A DNA stretch of 64,000 nucleotides, from contig NZ_JACMYK010000016.1 of NCBI RefSeq assembly GCF_020889785.1, forward strand, positions 1-64,000, read 5' to 3'. Origin of the DNA: Bradyrhizobium acaciae. GTDB taxonomy: Bacteria; Pseudomonadota; Alphaproteobacteria; Rhizobiales; Xanthobacteraceae. The notes beneath the pieces are model-generated. The model saw only the letters and a list, made by a program, of their open reading frames with translations. It ran no database searches and was not told the DNA's origin. A program made the translations under genes and the position numbers. Shown here in pieces: positions 26,059-37,027 of the stretch. Position 1 is the stretch's first letter, and each line of letters begins with the position of its first letter.

Positions 26059-27439
26059 TTACGCGCCGTTGAGGAACTGGAGCGGATCGACCGGGGACGA
26101 TCCCTTGCGGATCTCGAAGTGCAGTTGCGGCGAGCCCGCCTCACCCGACTGACCGGACTTGGCAATCACCTGGCCGCGCTTGATGGTATCGCCGCGCTTC
26201 ACAAGGATTTCGCTCGCATGGGCGTAAGCGGTGACGTAGCCGTTGGAATGGCGAACCAGCACGAGATTGCCGTAACCCTTCAGCTCACTGCCGGAGTATG
26301 CGACGACGCCGTCTTCGGCTGCCTTCACCGGCGTGCCTTCGGGCACCGCGACGTTGATGCCGTCATTGACCTTGCCGTTGGTCTTCGAGCCATAAGCGGT
26401 GATGACCTTGCCGCGCACCGGCCAACGGAAGGTCGGCAATGCGCCGGTGGCGTCGCTCGACTTGGTGGCGACCGGCGCTTCAGCAGCGGCCGCCGGTTGT
26501 TCGACAGCTGCAGTCGGCTGCACCAGCCGCGCACTCTGCTGAGGCAGCGCCGTGGCGACGACCTTCGGGGTGGCCATGGCCGGGGCCGGGGCCGCAGCGA
26601 CCGGCGCAGTCAACCGGTTGCGCGACGGGGGCAGTAGCAGCCATCGCTGTCTTGGCGCCGGGCACGACGAGCTTCATGCCGAGGCTGAGCCTCGCCGACT
26701 GGTCGAGATTATTGGCGCGGGCGAGTTCGGCCACCGGGATGTGGTGCTGGCGCGCGATGCTGTGCAGCGTATCGCCACGATTGACGTAGTGCACGCCAGC
26801 AGGCGCGGCTGCCACAGCGACCGGCCGGGTGGCGGGGGCTGCCATCGCAGGAGCCGCGGCGACTGCTCCTGGACGCGGAATGACCAGCTGCTGGCCGGGC
26901 GACAGCGCGCGCGGTCCCTTGTAGCCGTTGGCGCGCAGGATATCTGCGGTCGAGACGTTGTAGCGGCGCGCGAGCACCTCCAGCGTGTCGCTGGTGCCGA
27001 CGATGATGGTGGTGCCGCTATGGCCGGCATGCGCCGCGGCGACCGAATGCGGAACGGTGCCGGTGGCTTCGATCTGCGGGCGCGCGGGCGACGGCGTGTA
27101 CGACGAAAGCCCGCGGCCGCCTCCGGAGACGCCAGCGTTGGCATTGGCGACCGGGTAAGACTGCGGCGCCGCAACCGGCGGCGGCAGCGGCTGTGACTGG
27201 TACTGTGAATACTGCGGTTGCGTTCGCGGCCGCGCGTATTGCGGCAACTCGCGCGGCGGCGGCCCCTGCACGGTGCCGGTCGGCTGCGGATCAAACGCGA
27301 ACGGATTTTGCGAGTAGGAATTTTGCGAGAAGCGCGACGACATGTCGGCGCTGCAACCGGCAAAAGCCATGGACATCAGCGTCAGCACCGCAACCTGCGG
27401 TACGCGACGCGAGCGAAGCAACTCAACAACCCCAGACAT
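26059..27439 (-). pseudogene. LysM/M23 (NlpD/EnvC-like) lipoprotein, interrupted by a one-base frameshift
   Basis: Corrected length about 459 residues. The N-terminus has a lipobox ('LMSMAFAGCSAD'). Two LysM repeats bind peptidoglycan: 'TSDTLEVLARRYNVSTADIL' and 'YVNRGDTLHSIARQHHIPVA'. The C-terminal M23 domain ('GKVITAYGSKTNGKVNDGIN', 'GYGNLVLVRHSNGYVTAYAH', 'GSPQLHFEIRKG') is in another frame. The first zinc ligand His is Asn ('NDGIN'), so it is a likely amidase activator, not an enzyme. The shift is near 26608-26615 (minus strand GTTGACTGCG); removing one T restores 'QPVTAPVAAAP'. It could be a real mutation or a sequence error. Confidence 0.82.
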
Positions 27440-27549
27440 GGTTACTCACTCGTACGCAACAAAAGACTGTTTTGAGTAAACACGTACCGAGTAAATAACC
27501 GCTTAACCCTGCGAATAAGGCGTTGGTGCCAAGCAGCAAATCGCCGAAT

Positions 27550-28200
27550 TTACAATTCGCGCGCGATTCCCGGCAGCGCCGGCACAAAGCGGACATCGAC
27601 CAGTTCCTTGCGGTCGAAGCCGTTCTCCGTCCGTACCATGCGGACCAGGGTCTGCGTGCCCTGATGCGGTCCGACCGGGGCGATCAGGATGCCGCCGGGA
27701 TCGAGCCGCTCCAGGAGCTTCTCCGGAATCTGCTCCATCGCCGCGGTGACGATGATGCGATCAAAATCGCCCGCGCCAGCCGGGACGTCGAAGCCGTCTC
27801 CGAGCAGCACCTCGATATTGTAGTAGCCCAGCTTTTCGAGCCGCTTGCGGGCTCCGTCGGCCAACGTCCGGTAGCGCTCGATGGTCAGGACCTGCTTGCA
27901 CAGCCTGGACAGCACGGCCGCCTGGTAGCCCGAGCCGGTGCCGATCTCGAGCACGCGGTGGTCCTTCTGCAAATGCAGCTGCTCGGTCATGTAGGCTACG
28001 ACGAAAGGCTGGCTGATGGTCTGCCCGCAGGCGATCGCCAGCGCGCTGTCGCGATAAGCATAATTGCGATCGCGCGGATCGACGAACACCTCGCGCGGCA
28101 CCTCTTCCATGGTACGCAGCACCGCCTGATCGCTCACCCCTCGCCGCCGCAGGGTCAGCTGAAACATCATCTTCTCGGTCGGATCGGGGTTCACGGCCAT
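27550..28200 (-). CDS. pcm: protein-L-isoaspartate O-methyltransferase
   Basis: A 216-residue SAM-dependent enzyme that repairs isoaspartyl residues in aged proteins. The SAM motif '[18 protein letters not shown]' and the post-motif '[19 protein letters not shown]' are intact, with '[30 protein letters not shown]' following. It lies between surE and the LysM/M23 gene, as in other alphaproteobacteria, but is separated from surE by a response-regulator gene on the other strand. Confidence 0.94.
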   Translation of the reverse strand: MAVNPDPTEKMMFQLTLRRRGVSDQAVLRTMEEVPREVFVDPRDRNYAYRDSALAIACGQTISQPFVVAYMTEQLHLQKDHRVLEIGTGSGYQAAVLSRLCKQVLTIERYRTLADGARKRLEKLGYYNIEVLLGDGFDVPAGAGDFDRIIVTAAMEQIPEKLLERLDPGGILIAPVGPHQGTQTLVRMVRTENGFDRKELVDVRFVPALPGIAREL

Positions 28201-28579
28201 GTTCGTCAGCGTCTCTGGGCAGCAGCTCGGAATCTCGCTCCGCTTGATGCCATTGAAATCCGAAATACCGCGTTAAGGAAAAATTTCCCGTCCCCTTTTG
28301 TTCCCGGTCAGGAACCGTCACCCGATTTCATGTGGTGCCGACGTCGCAGCTTCCCATATAATCTGAGGCAATGCGCGGCTGACGCTAGATGGGCGCGGAC
28401 GTGGGCTCATGGTTGAGGCGTCGTTCGTCTCGCGCCGGACGAATCTTGCGCAACGAGTCAGTTAACGTGCTGCGGCAAACAGCTGTAGCACGCTGGAAAC
28501 CGGATAATTCTCAAACGTTTGCATTGCGCCTTGTAGCGTTATTTGCGAGCCTGTTTCAGGGACGGGCAAGGATTCCATC
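28201..28579. other. intergenic between pcm and response-regulator genes
   Basis: About 380 bases holding the divergent promoters of pcm and the response regulator. No ORF with a ribosome-binding site and no clear inverted repeat seen. Confidence 0.4.
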
Positions 28580-28957
28580 ATGACAGCGATACGGCCGGCG
28601 GGCTGTTCAGTTTTCCTCGTGGAGGACGAGGTCATGATCCGGATGATGGTCGCCGATATGCTGGAGGAACTCGGCCACAGTGTCGCGGCCGAGGCCGGCG
28701 AAATCGGCGAAGCGGTCAAGCTCGCGCAATCGACCGAATTCGACCTCGCGATCCTCGACGTCAACGTCAACGGCAAGGTGATCACCCCGGTCGCCGAGCT
28801 GATCAACGCCCGCAACCGCCCCTTCATTTTCGCGACCGGCTACGGCTCGTCCGGCCTGCCCCCGGAATATCGCGACCGTCCGGCGCTGCAAAAGCCCTTC
28901 CAGCTGGAAACGCTGGCCCAGATGATCTCCAGCGCGATGAAGGGTGCGCCAGTCTAA
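28580..28957 (+). CDS. single-domain response regulator
   Basis: A 125-residue receiver domain with no output domain: acidic pair 'VEDE' near residue 15, phosphoacceptor aspartate in 'LAILDVNV' (about residue 60), 'FIFATGYGS' and the conserved lysine in 'LQKPFQLETL'. Such stand-alone receivers in Rhizobiales often act as phosphorelay shuttles with HWE kinases. No kinase is nearby. It is read against the flanking surE and pcm genes and converges with surE, ending 17 bases from its stop. Confidence 0.88.
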   Translation: MTAIRPAGCSVFLVEDEVMIRMMVADMLEELGHSVAAEAGEIGEAVKLAQSTEFDLAILDVNVNGKVITPVAELINARNRPFIFATGYGSSGLPPEYRDRPALQKPFQLETLAQMISSAMKGAPV

Positions 28958-28974
28958 CGATCGATCACCCGGAA

Positions 28975-29742
28975 TTACTTCAGCGTCGCGGTCAGCGCTT
29001 CCGAAAACGCTTCATCGGTGCGGTCGAGCCGCAGCGGCGTCACTGAGACGTAGCGCGCGGCCAGCGCGGCGAGATCGGTGCCGTCGGCCGGCGTATCCAT
29101 CATCGCCGCACGCTCGAAGCCGATCCAGAAATACGGATTGCCGCGTCCGTCGTGACGGCGATCGATCTTCAGAAAACCCTGATTGCGCTTGCCCTGCCGC
29201 GTGATCCTGATGCCCTTGACGTCATCGGGCATGCACGACGGGAAGTTGACGTTGATGACGGTGTTTCTCGGTACACCCGCGTCGATCACCTTGCGGATGA
29301 TGTCGGGTCCGAATTTCAGCGCCGTGTCCCACAGCGGCGCGTTACGCGTCTCGATTGAAAATTCCTGCGACAACGCAAACGACGGAAAGCCGAGAATGGT
29401 GCCCTCCAGCGCGCCGGCGATGGTGCCGGAATAGACCACGTCCTCGGCAACGTTGCGGCCCTTGTTGACGCCGCTCAGCACGAGATCCGGCAGCTTGTCT
29501 CCGAGAATGTGGCGCGCGCCCATGATGACGCAATCGGTCGGCGTGCCGCGCACCGCGAAATGACGCGGGCTGACCTCGCGCAGGCGCAGCGGATCGTTGA
29601 GCGACAGTGAATGCGAGACGCCGGACTGATCGAGCTCGGGGGCAACGATCCAGACGTCATCGGACAACGAGCGCGCGATTTGCTCGACGACCTGCAGGCC
29701 CGGAGCGTGGATGCCGTCATCATTGGTGCAGAGAATTCGCAT
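28975..29742 (-). CDS. surE: 5'/3'-nucleotidase SurE
   Basis: A 255-residue metal-dependent survival phosphatase that dephosphorylates nucleoside 5'- and 3'-monophosphates. The metal site begins 'MRILCTNDDGIHAPGL' (D8, D9), with 'DQSGVSHSLSL', 'VLSGVNKGRNVAEDVVYSGTIAGALEG' and 'NVNFPS' conserved. It is in the serS-surE-pcm stress/protein repair run. Complete. Confidence 0.95.
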   Translation of the reverse strand: MRILCTNDDGIHAPGLQVVEQIARSLSDDVWIVAPELDQSGVSHSLSLNDPLRLREVSPRHFAVRGTPTDCVIMGARHILGDKLPDLVLSGVNKGRNVAEDVVYSGTIAGALEGTILGFPSFALSQEFSIETRNAPLWDTALKFGPDIIRKVIDAGVPRNTVINVNFPSCMPDDVKGIRITRQGKRNQGFLKIDRRHDGRGNPYFWIGFERAAMMDTPADGTDLAALAARYVSVTPLRLDRTDEAFSEALTATLK

Positions 29743-29819
29743 CCGTCAAAGTGCCTTTTGTTCCGGTCGACGCAGTTTTCTTGGGTTGCAGTTTCTTGGG
29801 TTGTTGTCGTCTTAACCGG

Positions 29820-30812
29820 CTAGGGCCGCGGAGGCAAACCTGACGACGGCCCGTGCCATCGCGTCGACGTGACACGCCATGGACGCACAAACCTACCGCT
29901 GCCGGCGATCTTGCGGTCGAACACCGGCCAGGCCGGTTGGGCCGGCCGCCGGACGACCGTGATAACGGGTGTCAGCGGCGGCGGCTGGAGTTTTTTGGCC
30001 GGTGCGGCCTGGCGCATTTCGGGCTTGAGAGCCACGGACCTGAGCGCCACGGACCTGAGCGCCACGGGTTCGGGCTCCGAAGATTCAGGCTTCGAAGGTT
30101 CAAGCCTGGAAGCCTCGCGTTCGGCAGGCTCAGCTTTGACTGGCTCAGGCTTGGCTGGCTCGGGCTTGATGGTTTCAGGCTTGAGAAGTTCAGCCTTGAT
30201 CGGTTCAGCCTTTAGCCGTTCAGCCTTGATAGGTTCAACCTTGGGCGGTTCAGACTTCCGGGCCTCAGGTTTGGACGGCTCGGGGGCGACCAACGCGGCT
30301 GGGCGCAGCTGGGGCTTTGGAGGATTCGCAAGCTCCGGGTTGAGGAGCTCGGCTCTGGTCGGTTCGACCTTACGAGGCTCAAGCCTCGGCGGTTCGGGTT
30401 TGGGCGGCGCCGGTGCGGGAGCCTCGGCCGGTCTTGCGACGGGCGCCGCCGCTGCCGATTTCGATTTCAGCCGCGCAAGCAACTCCTCGATGGAGGGCAC
30501 CGATGTCGGCTCAAGCGGCGCAGCAGGTGGCGTGGCCCTGACTGGAGGCGGCGGCGACGCGACCGCCGCCGATGGTGGTGGCAGATCGGCCGGTGCAAGG
30601 TGTGCGAACTTGCCGCGTGCGATCTCCAGCGCGTTGTCGAAGTCCACTCGGTCGATCCAGGCCTTCGATTGCACCTCGATCACGCGGGCTTCCCACAGGC
30701 GCGCGGCCTCGATGTCGTAATAGCCCATCTGCTTCTGGTTGATCAGCTGCAGACCATGGCCGGTGACGGCCCATTGCTTGCCAAGCCAGTGGATGTCACG
30801 GTGGAGCGGCAT
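29820..30812 (-). CDS. hypothetical protein with Lys-Pro-Glu-Pro pentapeptide repeats
   Basis: About 330 residues. A conserved-looking N-terminal segment (about residues 1-70, 'MPLHRDIHWLGKQWAVTGHG...YYDIEAARLWEARVIEVQSKAWIDRVDFDNALEIARG') is followed by a long disordered Pro/Ala/Lys/Glu region made of degenerate five-residue units of the K-P-E-P-x type (15-base tandem repeats, about 30040-30270). A short basic C-terminus follows. The start MPLHRD at 30812 is 16 bases after the serS stop, so it is likely co-transcribed with serS and surE. The repeats resemble TonB-like linkers, but no transmembrane segment is visible. The family is unrecognised. Confidence 0.65.
   Translation of the reverse strand: MPLHRDIHWLGKQWAVTGHGLQLINQKQMGYYDIEAARLWEARVIEVQSKAWIDRVDFDNALEIARGKFAHLAPADLPPPSAAVASPPPPVRATPPAAPLEPTSVPSIEELLARLKSKSAAAAPVARPAEAPAPAPPKPEPPRLEPRKVEPTRAELLNPELANPPKPQLRPAALVAPEPSKPEARKSEPPKVEPIKAERLKAEPIKAELLKPETIKPEPAKPEPVKAEPAEREASRLEPSKPESSEPEPVALRSVALRSVALKPEMRQAAPAKKLQPPPLTPVITVVRRPAQPAWPVFDRKIAGSGRFVRPWRVTSTRWHGPSSGLPPRP
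30040..30270. repeat. degenerate 15-base tandem repeats (coding)
   Basis: About fifteen imperfect 15-base units, for example GGTTCAGCCTTGATC and a block GCGCCACGGACCTGA repeated twice. On the minus strand they encode the K-P-E-P-x pentapeptides of the overlapping hypothetical protein. Confidence 0.6.
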
Positions 30813-30828
30813 CACACTCGCCCTCGCC

Positions 30829-33159
<2,331 letters not shown>

Positions 33160-33163
<4 letters not shown>

Positions 33164-33660
33164 GACGCCCTCGCGTCCTTCAGCACGTCGGGCTCTGCCG
33201 GCGTCACGTCCTGCGGCGCAGGTTCGGGCTTCACCTCATTGGCGATCGCGAGCGGCTCGCCAGTGGCAGCGTGCGTCTCAGCCTCGACGAAGGTTTCCGG
33301 TGTCGGCTCGGCAGGTGTCGTGGGCGTCACCGGCGCGTCGATCGCGGAGGCGACCTGGGCATCGACCGGCTTGTCGATCTGCAGGGCGTCGCTGACGTCC
33401 TTCTGCAGCGAGGTCATGATGTTGCCACTGGTGATGCCCGTTGCGGCTTCCCTGACCTCGTCGAAGCTCTTCTTGAGGTCGGCCATCTCGGCCTCGCGCA
33501 TGGCTTCCTGGAACTGGCCCTGGAATTCGGAGGCCATCCTCCGCGCCTTGCCCATCCATTGCCCGACCATGCGCAGCACGCCCGGCAGTTCTTTCGGGCC
33601 GATGGCGATCAGCGCGACGACCGCGATGACGACCAGTTCACTCCACCCGATATCGAACAT
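33160..33660 (-). CDS. tatB: Sec-independent protein translocase TatB
   Basis: A 166-residue protein: one N-terminal helix ([26 protein letters not shown]), the family's 'GPKELP' hinge, then an amphipathic helix and a long acidic tail rich in Pro/Glu/Ala/Thr. TatB forms the substrate-binding complex with TatC. It overlaps tatC by four bases. Confidence 0.94.
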
Positions 33661-33821
33661 GAATTCTTCCGCCTAAGCGCGCCGCCATCGGCCCCATCGG
33701 TCCCTGACAGGATCTGGGGCTGCCGGCGCCTTTTCTCAATCGGCGTCCATAGCGCGTCTCTGCGACGGCGTCACCGTTTCGCGCAAGGAAAAACGTCGAA
33801 ATATGCGACAGTGCAAGCGCG

Positions 33822-34055
33822 TTAGACGGCCTTGCTGCCGACGTCCTGGCGCGCGGCGGACGGCGTCGAATTGTGATCGATCGACTTGGTGGGCTCGGTC
33901 TTCTCCACGACCTTGTCGTCGTCCTGCATGCCCTTCTTGAAGGCCTTGATGCCCTGGGCGACGTCACCCATCAGGTCCGAAATCTTGCCGCGTCCGAACA
34001 GCAGCAGGACCACTGCGATCACGACGATCCAGTGCCAAATGCTCAGCGAACCCAT
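33822..34055 (-). CDS. tatA: Sec-independent protein translocase TatA
   Basis: A 77-residue protein, [39 protein letters not shown]..., the pore-forming subunit. The single membrane helix and the 'FGRGKI' hinge followed by an amphipathic helix are diagnostic. GGAGGG lies nine bases before the ATG at 34055, ruling out the longer open frame. It is separated from tatB by 161 bases, so there may be a separate processing point or promoter. Confidence 0.95.
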   Translation of the reverse strand: MGSLSIWHWIVVIAVVLLLFGRGKISDLMGDVAQGIKAFKKGMQDDDKVVEKTEPTKSIDHNSTPSAARQDVGSKAV

Positions 34056-34203
34056 CCTGCAACCCTCCAGAAATGGCCGGCGGACCGGCCTGAAACATGG
34101 CCGGAAGTTAGGCCCGCGGGGTGTCAAAAACAAGGACCTCGGCCGCGGCAAATCGCTGTCGCGGCTACGTAATATTGCTAGGCTTAACCGGGAATATTTG
34201 GGG

Positions 34204-35118
34204 CTATTCGCCCCTGTCCTCGGCGTCGTCCTCATCGCCCGCGTGGTCGGCGCGCTCGTCCGGCTCACCAGCGTCGGGCTCGGCCGCGTCCACCTCGGCG
34301 GCAGCTTCCGCTTCCGCTTCGGCTTCGATTTCGGCTTCGGCCGTCACGTCCACCTCGGCGGACTCAACCTCGGCAGCCGCTTCGGCCTCAGGCTTCGGTT
34401 CCTCCGCTTCCGGCTCGACAGCCGGCGCCAGCAGAAGTTCCAGCGTATCGCCGGGCTCGAGCGGCTCCTCGTCCTCCCGCAGCGTCGCGTCATCCGACGG
34501 CGACGGAACGGAAAAGCCGGTCGGCAGGCGCGAGTCGAGCAGACCGGTGCCCTTCAGTTCCTCGAGTCCCGGCAGATCGCCGAGCGCTTCCAGGCTGAAC
34601 TGCGACAGGAACCCGTCGGTGGTTCCGAACGTCAACGGACGGCCTGGCGTCTTGCGGCGGCCGCGCGGGCGGATCCAGCCGGTCTCGAGCAGCACGTCGA
34701 TCGTGCCCTTCGACGTGACCACACCGCGAATCTCTTCGATCTCGGCACGGGTCACCGGCTGGTGATAGGCGATGATCGCCAGCACCTCGATCGCTGCACG
34801 CGACAGTTTCCGGGTCTCGGTGCTCTCGCGCGTCATCAGCCACGACAGATCGCCCGCGGTGCGGAACGTCCATTTGTTGGCGACGCGCACGAGATTCACG
34901 CCGCGCGGGGCATATTCCGCCTGCAACTGCGCGAGCGCCTGCTTGATATCGACGCCGTCGGGCATCCGCTTTGCGAGCGTTGCCTGATCGATCGGCTCCG
35001 CCGACGCGAACAACAGGGCTTCCAGGAGCCGCAATTCCTCAGGACGCGCTACCGGATGATCCATAGGAGAAATCTCCTCCTCGGGCTCGTCTCTGCGCAC
35101 TTCCGCCAAGCTTGCCAT
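34204..35118 (-). CDS. scpB: segregation and condensation protein ScpB
   Basis: A 304-residue kleisin-associated protein of the SMC-ScpAB condensin. Two winged-helix domains span about residues 20-185, including '[24 protein letters not shown]', '[28 protein letters not shown]' and '[19 protein letters not shown]'. The final 110 residues are an acidic Ala/Glu/Pro-rich disordered tail, much longer than in Firmicutes ScpB. AGGAG precedes the ATG at 35118. It follows scpA by 22 bases. Confidence 0.93.
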   Translation of the reverse strand: MASLAEVRRDEPEEEISPMDHPVARPEELRLLEALLFASAEPIDQATLAKRMPDGVDIKQALAQLQAEYAPRGVNLVRVANKWTFRTAGDLSWLMTRESTETRKLSRAAIEVLAIIAYHQPVTRAEIEEIRGVVTSKGTIDVLLETGWIRPRGRRKTPGRPLTFGTTDGFLSQFSLEALGDLPGLEELKGTGLLDSRLPTGFSVPSPSDDATLREDEEPLEPGDTLELLLAPAVEPEAEEPKPEAEAAAEVESAEVDVTAEAEIEAEAEAEAAAEVDAAEPDAGEPDERADHAGDEDDAEDRGE

Positions 35119-35140
35119 GGGCTTGCTCTCCTTCTTCCAC

Positions 35141-35962
35141 TTACTCAACCGACAGGTCCGGCGCTGCCATTGCGGCCTGCGCTTGACGCTTTCGGAAATA
35201 GATCGGCGCGAACGCCTGCTTCTGGTTGATTTCCATCTCGCCTTCGCGAACCAGTTCGAGGGCCGCAGCAAAGCTCGATGCGAACACCGTCGCCTTCTGC
35301 TTGGGATCGGCGACGTAGTTCATCAGGTACTCGTCGAGGCAGCTCCAGTCCTCGGCGAGGCCGACCAGCCGCTCCAGCGAGGCGCGCGCTTCCGCCAGCG
35401 ACCACACGGTCCGCTTGGCCAGATGCACCGAGGTCAGCACGCGTGACGCGCGCTGCGTGGCATAGGCCGACAGCAGGTCGTACAGGGTTGCGGTGAACTT
35501 CGGGTGCTTGATCTCGGCGATCGATTCCGGATTGCCGCGCGGAAAAATATCGCGCTGGAACTGCGGCCGGTTCATCAGCCGGTTCGCCGCCTCGCGGATC
35601 GCCTCCAGACGGCGCAGCTGGTTGGCGAGCGCGGTTGCCATTTCCTCGGCGCTCGGGCCCTCCGCGGTCGGTGGTTCGGGCAGCAACAGCCGTGACTTCA
35701 GGAACGCGAGCCAGGCCGCCATCACCAGATAGTCGGCGGCGAGTTCGAGGCGAATCTTGCGCGCCGCCTCGATGAACGAAAGATACTGGTCGGCGAGCGC
35801 AAGGATCGAGATCTTCGACAGGTCGACCTTCTGCTGGCGCGCCAGCGTCAACAACAGGTCAAGCGGGCCTTCATACCCCTCGACGTCGACCACCAGCGCC
35901 GGTTCGCCATCGGCGAGGTCGGCCGGCCGCCCGGTCTCAAACGATAGAATTTCAGCGGTCAT
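35141..35962 (-). CDS. scpA: segregation and condensation protein ScpA
   Basis: A 273-residue kleisin subunit of bacterial condensin: 'VDVEGYEGPLDLLLTLARQQKVDLSKISILALADQYL' at the N-terminus binds the SMC neck, and the C-terminal winged helix ('QKATVFASSFAAALELVREGEMEINQKQAFAPIYF') binds the SMC head. The start overlaps the nagZ stop by four bases. Coupled nagZ-scpA-scpB order. Confidence 0.94.
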   Translation of the reverse strand: MTAEILSFETGRPADLADGEPALVVDVEGYEGPLDLLLTLARQQKVDLSKISILALADQYLSFIEAARKIRLELAADYLVMAAWLAFLKSRLLLPEPPTAEGPSAEEMATALANQLRRLEAIREAANRLMNRPQFQRDIFPRGNPESIAEIKHPKFTATLYDLLSAYATQRASRVLTSVHLAKRTVWSLAEARASLERLVGLAEDWSCLDEYLMNYVADPKQKATVFASSFAAALELVREGEMEINQKQAFAPIYFRKRQAQAAMAAPDLSVE

Positions 35963-36981
35963 GCCGTCCCTACCCGATCCAACAACGCATCCAGTTCAGC
36001 CCGCGCCGCCTGCCGGTCGAGCGGCTGGGGCGGCCTGCGCGCGGCGAGCGTCGCCTTGGCTCGCTCAAGCGCCTTGCCGGTCAGTTCCGGCGTCTCCCGC
36101 GCGACGTCGCGCATCTCGTCGATATTGCCGTTGCAGTGCAGAACCATGTCGCAGCCGGCGCTGACGATGGCGCGGGTCCGTTCGGCAATTGATCCGGCCA
36201 GCGCATTCATCGACACGTCATCACTCATCAACAAACCCTGAAACCCGATCAGGCCGCGAATCACCTGTTCGATGATTGTCGCAGAAGTCGTCGCCGGATG
36301 GACGGGGTCCAGCGCGCTAAACACAACATGTGCAGTCATGGCCATCGGCAGGTCAGCCAGCGGCTGAAACGCGGCAAAATCGCTCCGTTCCAGCTCGGAT
36401 TCGGCGGTATCGACCGTCGGAAGCCGGAAATGGCTGTCCGCGGTGGCCCGGCCATGGCCGGGCATATGCTTGAGAACCGGCAGCACGCCGCCCTGTTCCA
36501 GCCCCTCGGTGACAGCACGCGCGATCGCCGCGACCTTGCCCGGTTCGGTTCCATAGGCCCGATTGCCGATCACCGCATCCGCCCCCGCCACCGGAACGTC
36601 GGCCAAAGGCAGGCAATCGACCGTGATTCCGAGGTCGATCAGGTCGGCTGCAATCAGCCGCGAGCTGAGCCGGGCCGCGCTCAGGCCAAGCTTCGGGTCG
36701 AGGTCGTAAAGCGCGCTGAAGCTCGCGCCGGGCGGATAAACCGGCCAGTGCGGCGGGCCGAGCCGCTGCACCCGACCGCCCTCCTGGTCGATCAGGATCG
36801 GCGCATCGGCCATGCCCGCGGTGGACCTGAGTTCCCCAACAAGAGCGGCCACTTGGGCAGGATTCTCGATGTTGCGCTTGAACAGGATGAAGCCCCATGG
36901 TCGCTCGGCGCGAATGAATTCGCGTTCTGCGTCGTTGAGGATCAGCCCGGATACGCCCGTGATGAATGCGCGGTTCGTCAT
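35959..36981 (-). CDS. nagZ: beta-N-acetylhexosaminidase NagZ
   Basis: A 340-residue cytoplasmic GH3 enzyme that removes GlcNAc from recycled muropeptides. The conserved 'KHMPGHGRATADSHFRLP' carries the catalytic His/Asp dyad loop, and 'GLLMSDDVSMNAL' has the nucleophile aspartate. Other family features are 'LIDQEGGRVQRL' and 'ITVDCLPLADVPV'. Peptidoglycan recycling in this genome may also govern AmpC induction, but no ampR/ampC is in the window. Confidence 0.94.
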   Translation of the reverse strand: MTNRAFITGVSGLILNDAEREFIRAERPWGFILFKRNIENPAQVAALVGELRSTAGMADAPILIDQEGGRVQRLGPPHWPVYPPGASFSALYDLDPKLGLSAARLSSRLIAADLIDLGITVDCLPLADVPVAGADAVIGNRAYGTEPGKVAAIARAVTEGLEQGGVLPVLKHMPGHGRATADSHFRLPTVDTAESELERSDFAAFQPLADLPMAMTAHVVFSALDPVHPATTSATIIEQVIRGLIGFQGLLMSDDVSMNALAGSIAERTRAIVSAGCDMVLHCNGNIDEMRDVARETPELTGKALERAKATLAARRPPQPLDRQAARAELDALLDRVGTA

Positions 36982-37027
36982 TCGGCCGATTAGGCCGTAT
37001 GCAGCTCACGGGTCAAGGAAACGGCCT

